Notes: generated by a model not told the origin, from the sequence alone. DNA of 64,000 nt from Sphagnum magellanicum (GCA_021904315.1 CM038925.1:11410501-11474500), one strand, 5' to 3'; positions 39,776 through 53,940 are shown, counted from the stretch's first letter. A program made the numbers and translations.

Positions 39776-41180
39776 ATTTTAGTAACTAGGTAGGTCATAC
39801 ATAACCATAAATAGGTAAGTTAATAGGTCTTAAGACCTACATACCTATGTATTTACTTAGGATCTCACTACCTACTTACCTACATAGGTAGGTAGAAAAG
39901 TAGGATGTAGGTAAGTAGGTAGGAAAACACAAGATTAAGTGCACTAAAAAATAGCCATGAAATTTTATTTTTAATTTTATGTTTTGTTTCTAAGGTAAGC
40001 TTTTTTAAGCTCATCCCAAAATGGTACATGTATTTTAAAGTAAAAAATAAGAAAATAAACTTTCTTTATATAATTTGTAACATGGGATTCGAAAACAAAG
40101 TATATGGGTTAAATCTTTTAGTTGTTCATTAGTTGCAATTGAGTTGCAACTATGACATTTAAGCGTTCAAGGTAGGCTAGATCCAAGGGGAGGGCTCCAT
40201 TATTTTTTATGTTTAAAAAAAATTTTAACCATTCCTATTGGTGCATCTAATGCACCAAAAATCATCAAAAACGGAATAAAATTGAAAAAGTTATGGCCCT
40301 TTAAAGTAAAGAGGGTTAAGAACTCAAAAAAACAAACCACTAAATGTTACAAAGGTTGGTTCCCAAACACCCAAATTTTTTTTTTGCATGTTGTTTTGTT
40401 GTTATTAGAGTTTTAAAACGATTTGTAAAACTTCAGGTGGCGTTCCTATAACACTTTAAATCGTTTAAAATGAATAAAAAATAAGAAAGTTATGAGGTTT
40501 GAAAGTAGGAGGGATCCAAAGAGGAAAAAAAAAGAAAAAAAAAGATGTTTTGTAAGTTGGGTAGCTTATTTATTTTCTTGTTATTTTTTCATTACTCATT
40601 TTCCTTTGCACTTCAAAGATGATTTTTAAAAGTTGAAATAATGCTTCCACAACATTTTAAATCACTCAAAATGAAACACATATCGTGAAAATATAAATAA
40701 TTGATGAATATGTATCCTTATTAAATTATAAATAATTGTATTATAGTCATAACATAATTGAACAATAATATTTTAGTAGTGGTGCATTAGTGGCCATACT
40801 AATTATATCAATGAGAATTATAATAAAAAACTAATTGCAAATGTATCACATAAATGGGTGGTGTATATGTGGACACGTGACATGATCGCATGTATGTACA
40901 TTGTACATTAATTACAACATAGTTGTTGCTTTAGTGACATTTACAATAGTCCTAAAGTAGTTGTCACATGCAACTATAGTGTAATTCGTAAAAAAATCAA
41001 ACATGGTTGATTATATTTATATGTACAATGTGTATAAATTACCTTATAGAAGATCCATTTTCAATTCACTTGCAACTATAATACAACTAATTGATTTTCT
41101 AATGTGTTAATTTATTTATTAATACATTATATTTCTAAAGAAATAATTGCATAGTAGTTGTAATATCAAAGGGATAGTTG
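39350..41180. repeat. AT-rich-core repeat, third member
   Basis: It begins with a dense cluster of GAGTTGCA/TGCAACTC words (39350-39495). ACATGTGGCATTA and CACGTGGTAC words, the TA/TG microsatellite and a TAGGTAGG cluster (39782-39922) follow. It ends with further TTGCAACTA words near 41.07-41.18 kb. The middle (40.0-40.7 kb) may be an unrelated insertion. No coding content. Confidence 0.35.
39711..39774. repeat. (TA)n(TG)n compound microsatellite
   Basis: About 13 TA units run directly into about 17 TG units. It sits inside the third AT-rich-core repeat and is likely polymorphic in length. Confidence 0.95.
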
Positions 41181-44093
41181 CATAATAGTTATATATGAGT
41201 TGTTTTTTGAATTTTAGTTTTAAGGTAGTGTGGCTTTGATAGATGCAATTTCTCATAGTGATTTTTTCTTAAGTTTAAAAGGTTTATGAATATCTTACAT
41301 GTTGACATTTTTTGTTGTCCTATTGTCTTTTTTTTAAAAGTTTGAGAAGGGTTAAATTTCATGTTTTCCCCCAATCATTGTCATACAATGGTTAAGTAGA
41401 CACCCTCTAATCATTCAAAATTGAAAGGTGGGAATGACACCCTATTTCCTAATGCCCTATCTGACCACATAACATACATTTAGATGATAATTTGTAACCT
41501 AATGGACCTTTTCATAATGTAGAAAAAATGTACAAATTCCCACCTTCATCCAAATATCTCCCACATTATACAAGGATAAGATGGTTTTTAAAAACATCTT
41601 GGGTACCCCTTAGAAGGTAGATAGTAGCCATACCCACACCCATAGGTTTGGGGGAAATAGATCTACATGCCACTTTTGAACTTTTCACATTAAACGGTTG
41701 TTTCAATTTTTCAATCCTCTTTGCCATTTACTTTCCCTCATATTCCAAATCTAGGTCTACCACCTTCACTTTGAAAGCAATCAATACTAGAATTCTTTTA
41801 AGGTAGTAACTACCATGGATGCCTTATTACAATGCAAATTTCGAGCCATTTGATTTTTTATATATTTTTAAAAACCCATGGCTACCCTCTTGAATAGCTA
41901 CCATTTCATCATCAAAATGTAACTCTTATACAATTGGTTTTTTTGAAGTTTTTGTCTTGATTGCCATTTGTGATGGTTCTCCTTATGAACATCTCAAGAT
42001 CTCATCATGTGCCCTTATTTCTCAAAATTTTCCCAACCAAAGAGATACAAATCTCATACTCTTCCTCACCCAAGATTTCCATTTGGGACCTTCCCTCCCT
42101 CCATTGAAAATGGTATTGGTAGGTAGTATTGATTAGTGTTGGGCAGATGTCATATCTTTTTGGTATCCATCAATTTTGATTTTCCAAATAGGTTTTAAGA
42201 ACCAGATTGGATCTTTTTTTATTTTTTATTTTTTTCATTTAAGATATTTGGCACAGATATCAAATTTTTTAAAAAGTAGGATTTTCCAAATGTCTTGGAA
42301 AATATTATCCATTGGATATTCAAGACGATTACCACATTTTGGATAATGAAATCTACCAATTTTATTACAAACAATATATATACGAAGGGATGAAATTAAA
42401 TGTCCACAAGTTCATTTTGTTCAAATTAACTTTCATATTTTTTGACATAACAAAGTGCAAAAGAAGAGCATGGACACAACAAAGTGGAAATTTCTGGAAA
42501 GAGGCTAAAAAAACATAGTCATTAGGGTTTGAGGCAAGTTTTTCCTCAAACTTTAAAGTTTTTTTTCAGACCTGATTAACTGCCTTTAATTAATATCCAA
42601 ATTTGAGGAGGAAATTGATATCCTACTCAAATTTCAGATTTGTGAGTTTTGGATTTCAATTCAAATAACAGTTGGATCTCATAATATTGAAATCCAATGA
42701 ACAAGATATCACCCCGAATATAACAATTTGAAATATCTGATAGATATCAACTATGATATCCATGTTGATATCCCAGCAACTTGATATCTAGATTTTTTCA
42801 ACATTTGCACAACATTGGTATTCAACTCTTGATTTTTCAGAGGTTTTTCCATTTTGATGTTAGGGTTTGATGCACATAGAAACACCTTGGCTATGGGTTC
42901 CATGTCTTTTGTTATCTTATAAAACCTTTTGCTATCTTTTCAAAGTGATTTACATTTACACACACCAATTCCTCCTCCAATATTTGGTATAATTGTTCGT
43001 TAGATTTTCTTGTCATTACATGGCTCATTATACATTTGCAAAGGTCATCTCCCCTTGTTGGTTCATATTGTTTATGATCCCTTCCCCCCTTTCTATTGCA
43101 AAAAATTAAAAATGTTGGGTCAAATAGGTTCCTTAAAGTTTTAGGTTGCGATGAAGTCCTAGGGTTTTTTGTCGTCTCTCCTAGACATTCCTATTGTTCA
43201 ACTCCCACACTCCAAATCATAAATCTTTACAAATCTCTATTTTCACTTTCAACACCTCCTCACCTTCCTCAACTTGTTGATTTAATGACAATAACATTAC
43301 AATGGGCAACAAATAACCTTTTGTCACTAGCTATTGTTTGCAAATTACCCAAACTCAAATTGCTCTCCAAAGCTTTAAAGATGAAAATATTAGTTCCATC
43401 CCAACTACACAAAATTTTCCCAATCAATATTTTTGGAATAAGATGATATATGATTGCAGACTTAACAACTCTTCCAAATTTATTTCCGTAAAGGCTACTG
43501 GGTAAATTAGTAACAAATCCATGAAAAACACAACACAAAGAAAATAAGAGGGGGAATGCAACCCTACCTTCCAACAAATACTAAAGAAAAGAAATTAAAA
43601 TGAGGATAAACTAAAATGACCAATATCTCAAAGTGTGAAAGTTGGAAGGTAATTATTACGTTTCGACCACCTCTTCGTACCTTTGCAACAAATTAGTTCA
43701 GAAAACCAATTACCTTCAAACCATTGTTAGCACCATCTTCCATTTTTGCTATCCCATTCATGTGTGCTATAACTACCATCCACTGAACTTTATTCATAAA
43801 CAAAGAAAAAGGGATAAATAATACAAAGAATTGCAATATTCTACATCAAACAAACAAAATTCATTTCTAGCCATAGAGAAAAAATAAAAACAAAGAAAAA
43901 TCTAGAGGTAAAGACCAACACAAGTCTTCTCCTTAAAATGTTAAACTTGTTCATTCTCGGTACAAGAAGAATACATGATCATCTTAACCTTGTTCCTTTT
44001 TCAAGAATCCTTATGAAAACTTTTAACAAGAAGATAAGAAAAGAATAAGGGTGAAATGAAAAACCCATAAGGTCTTCACTGGTGATTTTTTCT
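41181..44093. other. AT-rich intergenic DNA
   Basis: Only short unconvincing frames; the longest (43096-43446) resembles no known family. Nothing else is supported. Confidence 0.45.
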
Positions 44094-44343
44094 TGGCAAA
44101 AAATCACCAAATGGTGACACAATTTTCTGAAAAAATGGAATATTTTGTCACAAATTCTCTATTTATGAGGAAAAAAACTCGCCAAAAAGTGACCAAAAAC
44201 TGATTTTTTGGGGATGGTGCCACTACGTTTATGCCTACTAGAAAGTTTTCAAAGTTTCCTGAAGCAAATTCGCCAATTAAATCGAAATTTGCCTAGGAAT
44301 GCTTGCCACCTTGGTTACATCAGGAAATTGAAAAAAAAAACAC
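44094..44343. repeat. Dispersed repeat family R1, copy 2
   Basis: Second copy of the block at 14699-14945, same orientation, about 80-85% similar by eye, with the same A-run at its 3' end. The divergence indicates an old insertion. No coding content. Confidence 0.75.
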
Positions 44344-45599
44344 CAATCCTCGCGCTCCTTAAGCCACAAAAGCATCTCATCCCTTCCTACAATTTGAAAC
44401 CCCTTATCCAAATCTCTTACACAAATCTTTAGTTAGTGACAAACTAGTTGCCAATTAGTTGATCTTGAGGAACTAATTATCCCACATAACATCATCTCCT
44501 AATAAATGGGAGGCAATAAGTGTAAACCTATCATTAACTTAACTAAGAAATTACTAAACTACCCACTAGTCTAGTTAGACTAAAAAATTTGTCCCTTTAA
44601 CAATTACATATCACGTAAACTAGTACTATGACATGAGTAAAATGGATGAAAATAATCAATTATACATGTAGCATTGCATATATATATGTATATAATTGCA
44701 CGATTTTCTTATACATTCATTTAGATGATTTCAAGTAGTTGTGCTTATGGCCTTATTCAGGCAGTCTTATGTTAAATCTATTGGAATTTATAGTTATCCT
44801 TGTTGATTATCACAGGGGAAAAAATCAGATTAATATGAGGTTATTGCATGAATTGATTATATCACTAACATGCATGATTTCTGTACAATTAAATATGTAC
44901 ACCATAGAGATAGGCTACATATATCAAAGTTATCTTGAAAATCACATTGTTTTTGGGCCCTAGTTTGGATCTCAAAGTCTTTAGTTCATGCCAAGTCCAT
45001 GGAGTGAAGTGGGAAACTTGGGTCTGAAATTGGGTATGGTTTTTTAGTTTGGATACCACTCTAGAGGATTAGATATTTAGGGGGATGGGATCCTATGAAG
45101 ACTAGTGGAGTGGTGGGTAGGTCCCTTGTGAGAGGGTGTTACCAGAAAAGCAGCCCCAATTTTGATTTTATTCATATATAGAGAATTGAATTGCAATTGA
45201 AAATTTTAAATTAAGAATACTTTATGCATGCAATTGAATATTTAATTGGACAAATTTATTTTTTTTGTGAAGATTCTAAATTAGAAATGTTTTATATTCA
45301 CAAAACTGAATTTCTTTCAATTGCATTCAAATTGGACCAAATGTAATATTTTATTTCCAGAATGGCCAAGAAACTCTCAGTTGTTTGGAAAACTTCCAAC
45401 CAATTTTAGGCTTGTGCCGTGAACATATCTTTAAATAAAGAAGTGTACTGCCCCATTATATGACTTGAATTTTCAAAACCTTCTGATTTTTCAAACTATG
45501 ATTAGTGACTACTTTGCCTAGTTTGTTCTCAAACTTGTTGCTTTGAGCACTTTCTCAAAGTATTGCAAATACTTTAAGTGGGAAATTAACATTGTTCTT

Positions 45600-45830
45600 G
45601 TCCGCAACATTCAATTACCTCTAACAAACAACTAGAAATATTGTCATTATATGGTGAAGATGAAAATGTTTTATATGCCCAATGGTTCTACAAAAGCCAA
45701 GATAACATCTTCCCATATGCCAAAACAGTTTTGCAACAACAAAGAAATAGAATTGGTGAGTTAAATTTGATGGCACAAATTAATTTAAATACATTATCAG
45801 CTATTTTGTGCTTCAAGTCCAGTTTGGCAA
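45600..45830 (+). pseudogene. Possible BAH-domain gene fragment
   Basis: An open frame contains LEILSLYGEDENVLYAQWFY followed by KSQDNIF and later IGELNL. This recalls the core of BAH domains (a strand, then an acidic turn, then a WFYR-like segment and ED-T, then EL), as in plant chromomethylases and EBS/SHL proteins. There is no upstream start and no downstream continuation, so it is probably a captured or decayed gene piece. The match is by eye only. Confidence 0.3.
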
Positions 45831-46929
45831 TAAAGTTAACATTTGGAACATCTTGCTCTAGGAAGGAAAAATCACCATGTTTTTAAATTTAAAAAACATA
45901 CCTTCATTTGCGTGTAGCACTACTATATGGTCCCTTTGCTTTACAATGAAACCTCACTGGAGATCCAACAAAGTCCTTGACCTTACCTCCATTAAAAATA
46001 TATATTTATATATTTATCCATATTTGCAATATTCTGCATATGTCCATTTATAATGCATGTTTTGGCTAGGAAAGATGCTAACCTAATGGAACCACCAATG
46101 AGAGAAATTCTTTTTCTTGGGCCGTTTTTGTGTAAGTGTTTTTGTTTTCATCATCTTGCATATTTATATTTAGCTGAACCCATTTGGTGGTAGTAAAAAC
46201 CTAACATAAGTTAGAACCCCTTTCCTAATATTGAAATTGAACTTGGCAATGATTTGAATTTTAGTTTTGAACTAAAATAAAAAAACTTATTTCTCAAAAG
46301 TTCATACCAAGTGATGCACGTTCTCCATTCTATGATCAAATTTGAAGGAAATTCTATTTTAAACTTTGATGATCATCTAATCACCATGACTAAGTTAAAA
46401 CCTGTCCTCCAAATGGTGGGCAAGGGGCCATGAGAAACATTGGAATATGTTACACAATTTTTCTTTGAGATCTAATCCAAATCTAATTCATTATAGATTA
46501 ATAACAATCCTGGTTGTAAATGTTGAGCAAAGTTTAATGTGGATGGAGGTGAGAGGTTCAATACATATATTTGCATTTAATTTTCTAAATGGTTTATCTT
46601 AATTGCCCATTACTCTACCAATGGCACCCACCATACTAGGATTTATTTTATATGGTTATTATACTTACTCATTTTCTATTAATATTGGGGGTTGGGGGTT
46701 TGTGGGGGTGCATCCACAGCTTTTTTTAAAATAAAAAATTCCGAAAGAACCATTTCATTGGCACATCACTGATAATTTTGGACACTCTCGAACATACAAG
46801 TCTAAATATGCTTTCCTCCCCCAAATATTAGAATGCTTTGTTATGCTTCCATTTGTGCCTCCCTTGACAACTTCTACACATGAAAGTTGAACCCCGACCA
46901 AAACAATATGGGATACAAAATGAAATGCT

Positions 46930-47030
46930 ATTGGGAATGTCTTAGGGAATACATTGGGGATTTGGGGAACACTTTGGAAGCCTGACGGGAACACTTTGGG
47001 AACTTGATAGGATTACATTGGGAACACACA
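46930..47030. repeat. Short GGGAACACTTTGG-type tandem repeat
   Basis: Four or five degenerate units of about 20-28 bp (TAGGGAATACATTGGGG, GGGAACACTTTGGAAG, GGGAACACTTTGGGAAC, TTACATTGGGAACAC). Non-coding. Confidence 0.6.
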
Positions 47031-47899
47031 AAATACAAAAAACTATTCCCCCTCCTCCCAAAACCCAAAAGAAAAAAAATTAAGCTCCCTTGAGCATTCT
47101 TATTGCCTGCATGAAATTTTATTTCTAAGACATTTCATCACCATTTTCAACCTTGATTAATACCCCCATTATAAGTTGGGGTGCTTAGGACCACTTTAGA
47201 CAAGGGTCCGAGGACCAAAAGCCAAGGAACCAATTTGAAGCAAATTGAACCTTGCATTGAACCCTTTTTCAGATTGATTTTTTTTTTAAAAAATGTACAA
47301 TGAGTGGGTTTAAAGGCTTGGGGTCCAATGTGAGAGTCTAATATAAAAAATGTGTCATTGACACATGAGAAGGATTAAGTTAACCTTTGATTTTTTTCTC
47401 TTTTCTTTTTTCTTTCTTCTTCTTCTCTTTCATGGTTTTTTCTAAATTTTTTTTTTCACTTTCATTTCATACACTTAAAAATGTTGAAAATGCACTCTTT
47501 CTAACAATCACCTTGTGAAGATTCACAAAATTAATCATATTAATTTTAGAATTGATCAAAAATGGAGGAATTGGTGTGATCTCAACAATGTCCTCAATCC
47601 ATAAAAGCGTCTTCCATTCTCACAAAATTTGAGCAACGACATAAAAAAAAACAATGAAAAAAGCAAAAAAAAAAACAAAGAAATGAGCAACCTTGGACCA
47701 TAACTTACACTTTGGTTGTCCAAATCATGAGCTCTTGTTTAAGCTGTTTTTTTGTCTGGACCAATTAGTTTTCCTTCCAAAGTGATGCCATGTAGGACAA
47801 ATCACATTTGTCTTGATCTTGAACCCTTGTCTAAATGCCCTTATTCTCTATCTTTTTTTGTGTTTTGTTACAAATTACAGTAATTAGTGTGACTTGTCC

Positions 47900-48240
47900 C
47901 ATTGGCCTGAGTGTAAACTCTACAATTTTGATTTTCCTGAATTTCTATTGAATTTTCAACAACAAAAATTACTCAAAATTCAATAGCTGGCACACCTTAA
48001 ATTAAAAAACTACAAAACCCGCTCTATATAAAATCCTAGTCATTTAGAGCTTTTCAACTATATTAAGAACACACCCCAATTTTCATAAAAAATTTAGTTT
48101 TCAATTACCTCCCCCTGCTCATCAAGGGCTTTCCAGGGGTACAAGAGCATAGTGGGAGGTGTCATCATTTGGGAGATTTTCACATGACAAACAAACAACA
48201 TAAAAGAAACCAATTTTTCTCTTAACAAATAGATTCAAAT
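47900..48240. repeat. Dispersed repeat family R2, copy 2
   Basis: Diverged copy of 32155-32575 in the same orientation, sharing GAATTTTCAACAAC, a CTCATCAAGGGCTTTCCA block and a terminal AACAAACAAC run. No coding content or clear ends. Confidence 0.5.
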
Positions 48241-48449
48241 TTAATTTAATTGAATTTCAATTCAACAACTTTAATTCAACAATTAGATTAAGATTCAAAT
48301 GAATGAAATTGAAATTCAATTGAAGGAAAATGAGATGCAAATTGATGAAGACAATATTGAAAATCTACTTGTGAATATGTCGTGAATTGTTTTTTAAAAA
48401 TAACACAAATTCAAAAGGACACCTGTCCATGTCTCTTATATTTAAGAAT

Positions 48450-51300
48450 AGGCTTTACAGATTCCAACTTGGAACTGTCCCAAGTGACGACGACTATGAC
48501 CTATGAAACCTAATATTGTCCTCCCTGAAGCTGCTACGATGAATCACGGTCGCCCTAATATACGAAGTAACTTCCCCTAAGACACAGGAGCAGTGCACAC
48601 AATTGGTATGTGTAATTGCAGTCTGGATTGTTGCTGGGATTTTCAGGAGTTGCATGAGGAGGTGAAGGAAGTACTGGGTCCAAGTCACAAATTGAAGGCC
48701 AAGGGTATTGAGGCTGGGGAGGCAAAGCTTCCTTTTGTCGAGAAGGCTTTTGCTGTCAGAAACTGATCACACCCGTTTCACATATTCTGAGGGTACATTA
48801 TACTATAACCTCTTGTCTTCAATGAGAGTCATTGGATTTCAATGTATTTAAAAGCTCTTCTTGTAGGTTGCAGCTCTGCACAATCTAACCAGCTTCCATC
48901 AGCAGTAAATGAAAAAGGGGAGAGAGATCTACAAGTTCTTGCAGTAAATCATTGCAGTTCATTTCTGTAAGCACATTGCATGCCCATGCAAGGGTGTTAT
49001 GCTTGTCAACATTTCTTGTGATGGTTGATTTGTTGGCATTTGCTTGATTTGTGTTGAGAGCTTGGCAGGTTCAAAGTATAGCATTTCAGCTTGCCCAATT
49101 GGGTTGAGCACTTGGAGACAAAGGTGACTTACCAGGCTTTCCTTGCAATTTCTATGAAGAGTGTGAAGAGCCAGCCTTGTCTTTCTCTCTCGTCGACGTA
49201 GGTTTTTGCGAATTGTGCTACACAGACCCATGGATCTTTTTTCTCTAGCTATGAAAATAGGCCTGTCATGGTTAGGGAGCCATTTCCAAGCTAGCATACA
49301 TGTGTGTCGCTGTCACTGTTGTGCAAACTGCTCCTAAGACTTTGTTTCCTTTTATTTTTAGGGTTCCTCTTTTTCCTGCTTGCTAATATGTTGTTGGATC
49401 TGAAATCTCTATACCCTTATTGTTATTGAGTCATCAATCAATTCTAGTCAGGTTGACTCAAAATATGCCAGTATCAGGAACTTCTCAGTAGTTTTCAAGA
49501 TAAGGTTTGGCAGCCATTTCCAAGTCCATATGATGCTTACACACAAAATTTCAACATGGAGAAATTGCCATGTTATACACAAGAGATATAGGGTTTTGTC
49601 TGGCATGTCCTTTACATGGCAGTGAAAGAACAATGGCAGCTTGTCCCTCTCACATATTATAACGGGTTAAAGTCTGAATGTTTGTGAACAACAATCACAA
49701 AAGTGTAGTCAAACTCTGTCATGTTATATTTCAGTTTTCTTATATTTTCAACGGATTCTCTGTATTCACTCCCTGAATTTGTACTATCTCATGTTCATTA
49801 CAGGCTGGTATTGATCATCCACATGATTTGTTCACTTGTGTGATATGTGGAGAGAAGTTCTGAGTTCACAACTCCACAGCCTTGCAATCTTCTTGCAGAA
49901 AGATTTTTTTTCTTTCAGGATGGGTAGAGTTGTGGGGTAAAATTGTGTTGATTAACCCCAGGGGTGAACCAGGCTTGATGCCGGAGGGGCAAGGAGCTTA
50001 AGAGATTGCAAGAAGAACTATGGGATCTTGAAGCCCAATTACAAGCAGGAGTTTGTATCCTTAACCTACATTCTTTCCAGGCTTCTTCATGTGTCTTGAT
50101 GCTGTGTAACGGGCAGCTACATTGTAGCATGTGGCTGTGTCCAGTAGAAAGGGATTCAGATAGCCCAAGTTATATTTTCACAATTGGAAGAAATATCCTT
50201 GACAAAGAGCGTCAAGATATTTGGTTAGCAACTATATACATCATGGCCTCCTGTTGCTGTGGATGCTTTGGCTATGTTACTCCAATCCTGATGTGACATT
50301 TAGTTTGCTTATCTTCTCTGCAGTGTTGTCATTAGCTGAAAACTACCTATCTGTTTTGTCTTCCTGTAAGCAGTTGTATTCCTGCAAGTGCATCTCCACG
50401 AAGTAGAGATGAGAGCCAGCTTCTTTCCTCAGGTTCATTAAGCTCCCCTGCACACAACTCTCCTCCTTAGATCCAGAGACTATGGAACCCTAATTATGGA
50501 CTCTTTCAGCAAATTCGTCTCCAAGAGCAGTCACCTTCAGTCCACTCTGCTCACCTTCAAAGTCTCCCACAATGGTCTTACATGGAGTTTTTCCTCTTCA
50601 TTATTCACCACCAGCCCTGGTTTCCATTGCAGCCAGGTTTGGTTGGATCACCCCCATGTATCCTAATTCTGTGTCCATTACCCACAGACTCAAGACCCTA
50701 TTCACTTCCTCCACTGCTGGATTCACCTTGTCAGTCTCCTGGGTCAAACAATGAGAACAGATGCATGCTGCTGCGACTGAGAAAATCTCAGGTTTGCTGG
50801 CTTTCTGAAGGTTTCAATGTTGGGGCACTTCACACAGACTATTGATCTCACCAAGTGATATACAAAGGTGCTGCCACATCTTGATTGCAGAGAAAATATG
50901 TTTGATACTAGACAGAAGTGACTGATCAGGTAATTGTTTGTTTCATTGTTTGCATGTTGTGAATGTTAACATTGTTATGTTCAAATGGTATACTTGAAAT
51001 TGAAAGTGTCACTCATCATATTTCAGCATCCATGAGGGTGTAATCAACCAGTTTCCGCACGTGTAATAGTATGTTCTGTGAAATGCAGGGAAACTGAATG
51101 TGAGACAGGGACTTAATCCCTCCCGTGAAATCTATGGAGCTAGGATTCACTGATTTTTTGCAAGATCTTGGCACATTTCATTTTGTTGTTGCAGCTTTTT
51201 GAAAATTAGGAGACACTCTCTAACGGCAGATTTCCACTCAATTATGGATCATGCAATTGCCATTAGAACCTCTGCAGAACTCTGATTGTGGAACTATGGT
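48450..51300. other. Gene-like island with unassembled exon-like pieces
   Basis: This stretch is clearly less AT-rich than its surroundings and resembles the introns of the WRC gene. On the + strand, a frame at about 48649-48756 follows an acceptor-like TTTTCAG and reads ELHEEVKEVLGPSHKL and on to a stop. A second at 49920-49999 follows a pyrimidine-rich TTTCTTTCAG and reads WGKIVLINPRGEPG to a stop. On the minus strand, about 50757-50612 reads KVNPAVEEVNRVL and LGYMGVIQPNLAAMETRAGGE-like sequence. I could not join these into one gene or name a family. It may be a decayed gene, a lncRNA locus or UTR/intron sequence. Confidence 0.3.
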
Positions 51301-51589
51301 CTTTAATTAGATGTTCTATGTGGGCATACACTATTTTGAGTTTTCAATCCATTATTCTGGTGTCAAAAATGTCTTCATAGAGACTACCTAACTTGTCTAT
51401 TTTATTTTGTTATGAGGGGTTTTAGAATTATGGCTCTAGTGTTATGATGCGCATGACGAAATAGTAATTTAGTTATGGTAGTATGAAGCTCAACACCATG
51501 GAATATGCAAGTGCTTGCTTTTTTTTCATATGCTTATTGCCACTTGTGTACTCTCAGTTATTTCTTGATGCAAACTTGATACTAAAAGC

Positions 51590-51680
51590 ACAATAAGAGG
51601 TGCTGTGACTTGGGAGATCTCAACATTACAAATAAAAAAAACAAACAAACTACCTTCCTTAATAGATAGCTGTTCAAGTG
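51590..51680. repeat. Dispersed repeat family R2, 3' fragment
   Basis: Short partial copy carrying CTTGGGAGATCTCA, then ACAAACAAACTACCTTCCTT and AATAGATAG, matching the end of the copy at 32155-32575. The repeated loss of everything but this end suggests 5' truncation, as seen in retroposons. Confidence 0.5.
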
Positions 51681-53940
51681 ACTTTACATGAAACACTTTG
51701 TTGTGAGATATTCTAATCTACTTATATTAGAATTGTAATAACTCAAATTATCAGTTCATTATGGTAAGATGCACTGTGTATATAATATACATAAAAAAGA
51801 TTGCAAATTAAAAGGCCAAATTGAGTGCTCATATTGTGTTGGGAGAGTGGTGGCCAATCTTGTTGTAAAAGTGCAATAGTGAATTTGTTGGCTAAATTGT
51901 GGAACTCCACTAGGTAGTAAAAACACAGAACTCACGATAGAAGGTCAACATGGCACCAGTTGCACAAAGGTCCAAAAATTATTAAATTAGCTGTGAAATA
52001 AATCTTTTACCTACCAATCTTATCAGAGTACCTTGGTAGCTTTGACACTAATTATGTTATTTTCAGAAATATTGTAATTTTCTGATTTTTGAAAAAAAAT
52101 AAAAATTGTGAAGGGAATTATTGAATTTTCACGAACATTATAAATTTTTGTTGAAATGAGAATTTCAAAATTAATTAATTATTCAACAAATATGTGTTGA
52201 GGCTGCCAAGGTACTATGGTATTGCTATTCACCCCATACCCCACACCCCTGCCCAAAGCCCGCCCACCCAACCATAAGGATCAATATGTGGAAAAGCTAC
52301 ATAGCATGTGTGAATAGGGCCCTATTTTAGGACCCCTCAAGTTTTGAATAGTTTTTCTAGATACCCATGTTTATATTCATATGATAAGACACACATGCAT
52401 ATATATCCCTACCCGAAATATACAAATCACCATCTTGGATTCAAAAGAACAAGCACATGTGTCATCCAATCACATTGATGTAAAATAAGAAGATTTTGAG
52501 ATGATATTTCTTTACCATTATGACTAAGAATCAATTACAAATTCCATAATGTTGATATTATCAATATCCAACATTGTTGTCTTTTGGATTCGTATATGGG
52601 GATGAATGCACAAATCGAGAAATGGACTCACGTATGGGGAAGACACCTTCATACTTTTTTTTTGAGCAAAGTTTGTGTTCCTTCATCAAATAATAACCCT
52701 CTTGTTATTCTTCTAAGAAAATCATAGAAACATAGGATTGAATTTCCTCCAATTCTATGCATATGTATGAAGCTTGTATTTTATTAACTATGATGCCCAC
52801 ATGTGCCCAAAGTGTTTGTTCAAGGACCTCCTATGACCTCACTTCCTTCCAATGGCTACAAACTTTTATGCAACTAGACTCTCTCAACTAATTTAACCTT
52901 TCCTTCTCAAACATGTTGACATGCTTATGAAATATGGATTCATGGTTCAAATACAATAGAAGTTCTGAATTTTCACAAACTTTAAACTTTGGGCCATAGA
53001 CATTGCCACGTAGGAACCTTCCAGATCAGATCACTAGTATGGAATTTCATGCTAGGAAATATCATATCTTTATTTTGGTTAATTTAATAAATATTAACCT
53101 TTAATTAATTTAAATATGAACATACTAGTAGATGTAACAAATGAATGCAAAATGTGAAGGTCAATATATAATGTAAACTGTCATATACATTTAGGGGTTC
53201 ACGCTCTACTAATTAAATGTAAACAACTAATTGTTTATAAGGATTCAATTATAAGGATTAAGGATTAGAAGCAACTATAATGATTCAACTAATTGCTTGT
53301 AGGGGTTCAATTATAAGAATTTAGGTGAACAACTGAAGCTTCAGATGTCTACCTAAATCTACTAAGTTCACCACTTGTTCGAGAGCATGAACAAACATTC
53401 AACAATTCAAAAGAAAGCCAATGTATGTGAAAGAAATGATTTTCTGAGAACTCCTTCAATCATAATTCCCTTTTGTGTAAACAAACCTTTTCTTTTACAC
53501 AAACATCTTTTCTATTGAACCAGTCTCTTTATGGACTACTTGCTTGATTGCTTAATGAGGTCATTAATAACTACTACATTTAAACAGCCTTATTTTACAT
53601 ATGACATGCAACAAATGTTTCAAATCTCAACCCCAAAACCATTAATGACCCTTGTTTTAATTTTGAGCACCTCAACCTCCAAGTTCTTCATCTACAAGTT
53701 CTTAAAAGAAAGAAAACTCTATTTTCATTGAAGTTGATTTAGAAACCAAAAATGACCCATCATATGATCACATATATGGATCATAACTACTCAACAAGGT
53801 GACATGTTGATAAGTTTGCAATTTTGTTTGTTTGTGATCCTTGTAACAATTGGAGCAAGTTAAACATTGTGATGTGAGCTTTCTTTTTTTGGGTTTAATA
53901 TCCAAACTTTAAATTCTTTGTGAAATATATGTCACTTTTT
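51681..53940. other. Intergenic DNA downstream of the receptor kinase
   Basis: Contains the possible MITE at 52027-52215 and otherwise nothing recognised. The transcript end of the kinase should lie in its last few hundred bases. Confidence 0.45.
52027..52215. mobile_element. Possible MITE with 14-bp inverted ends
   Basis: AGTACCTTGGTAGC at 52027-52040 and GCTGCCAAGGTACT at 52202-52215 are inverted repeats with one mismatch, enclosing 161 bp of AT-rich sequence. No clear target-site duplication was seen, so chance pairing cannot be excluded. Confidence 0.35.
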
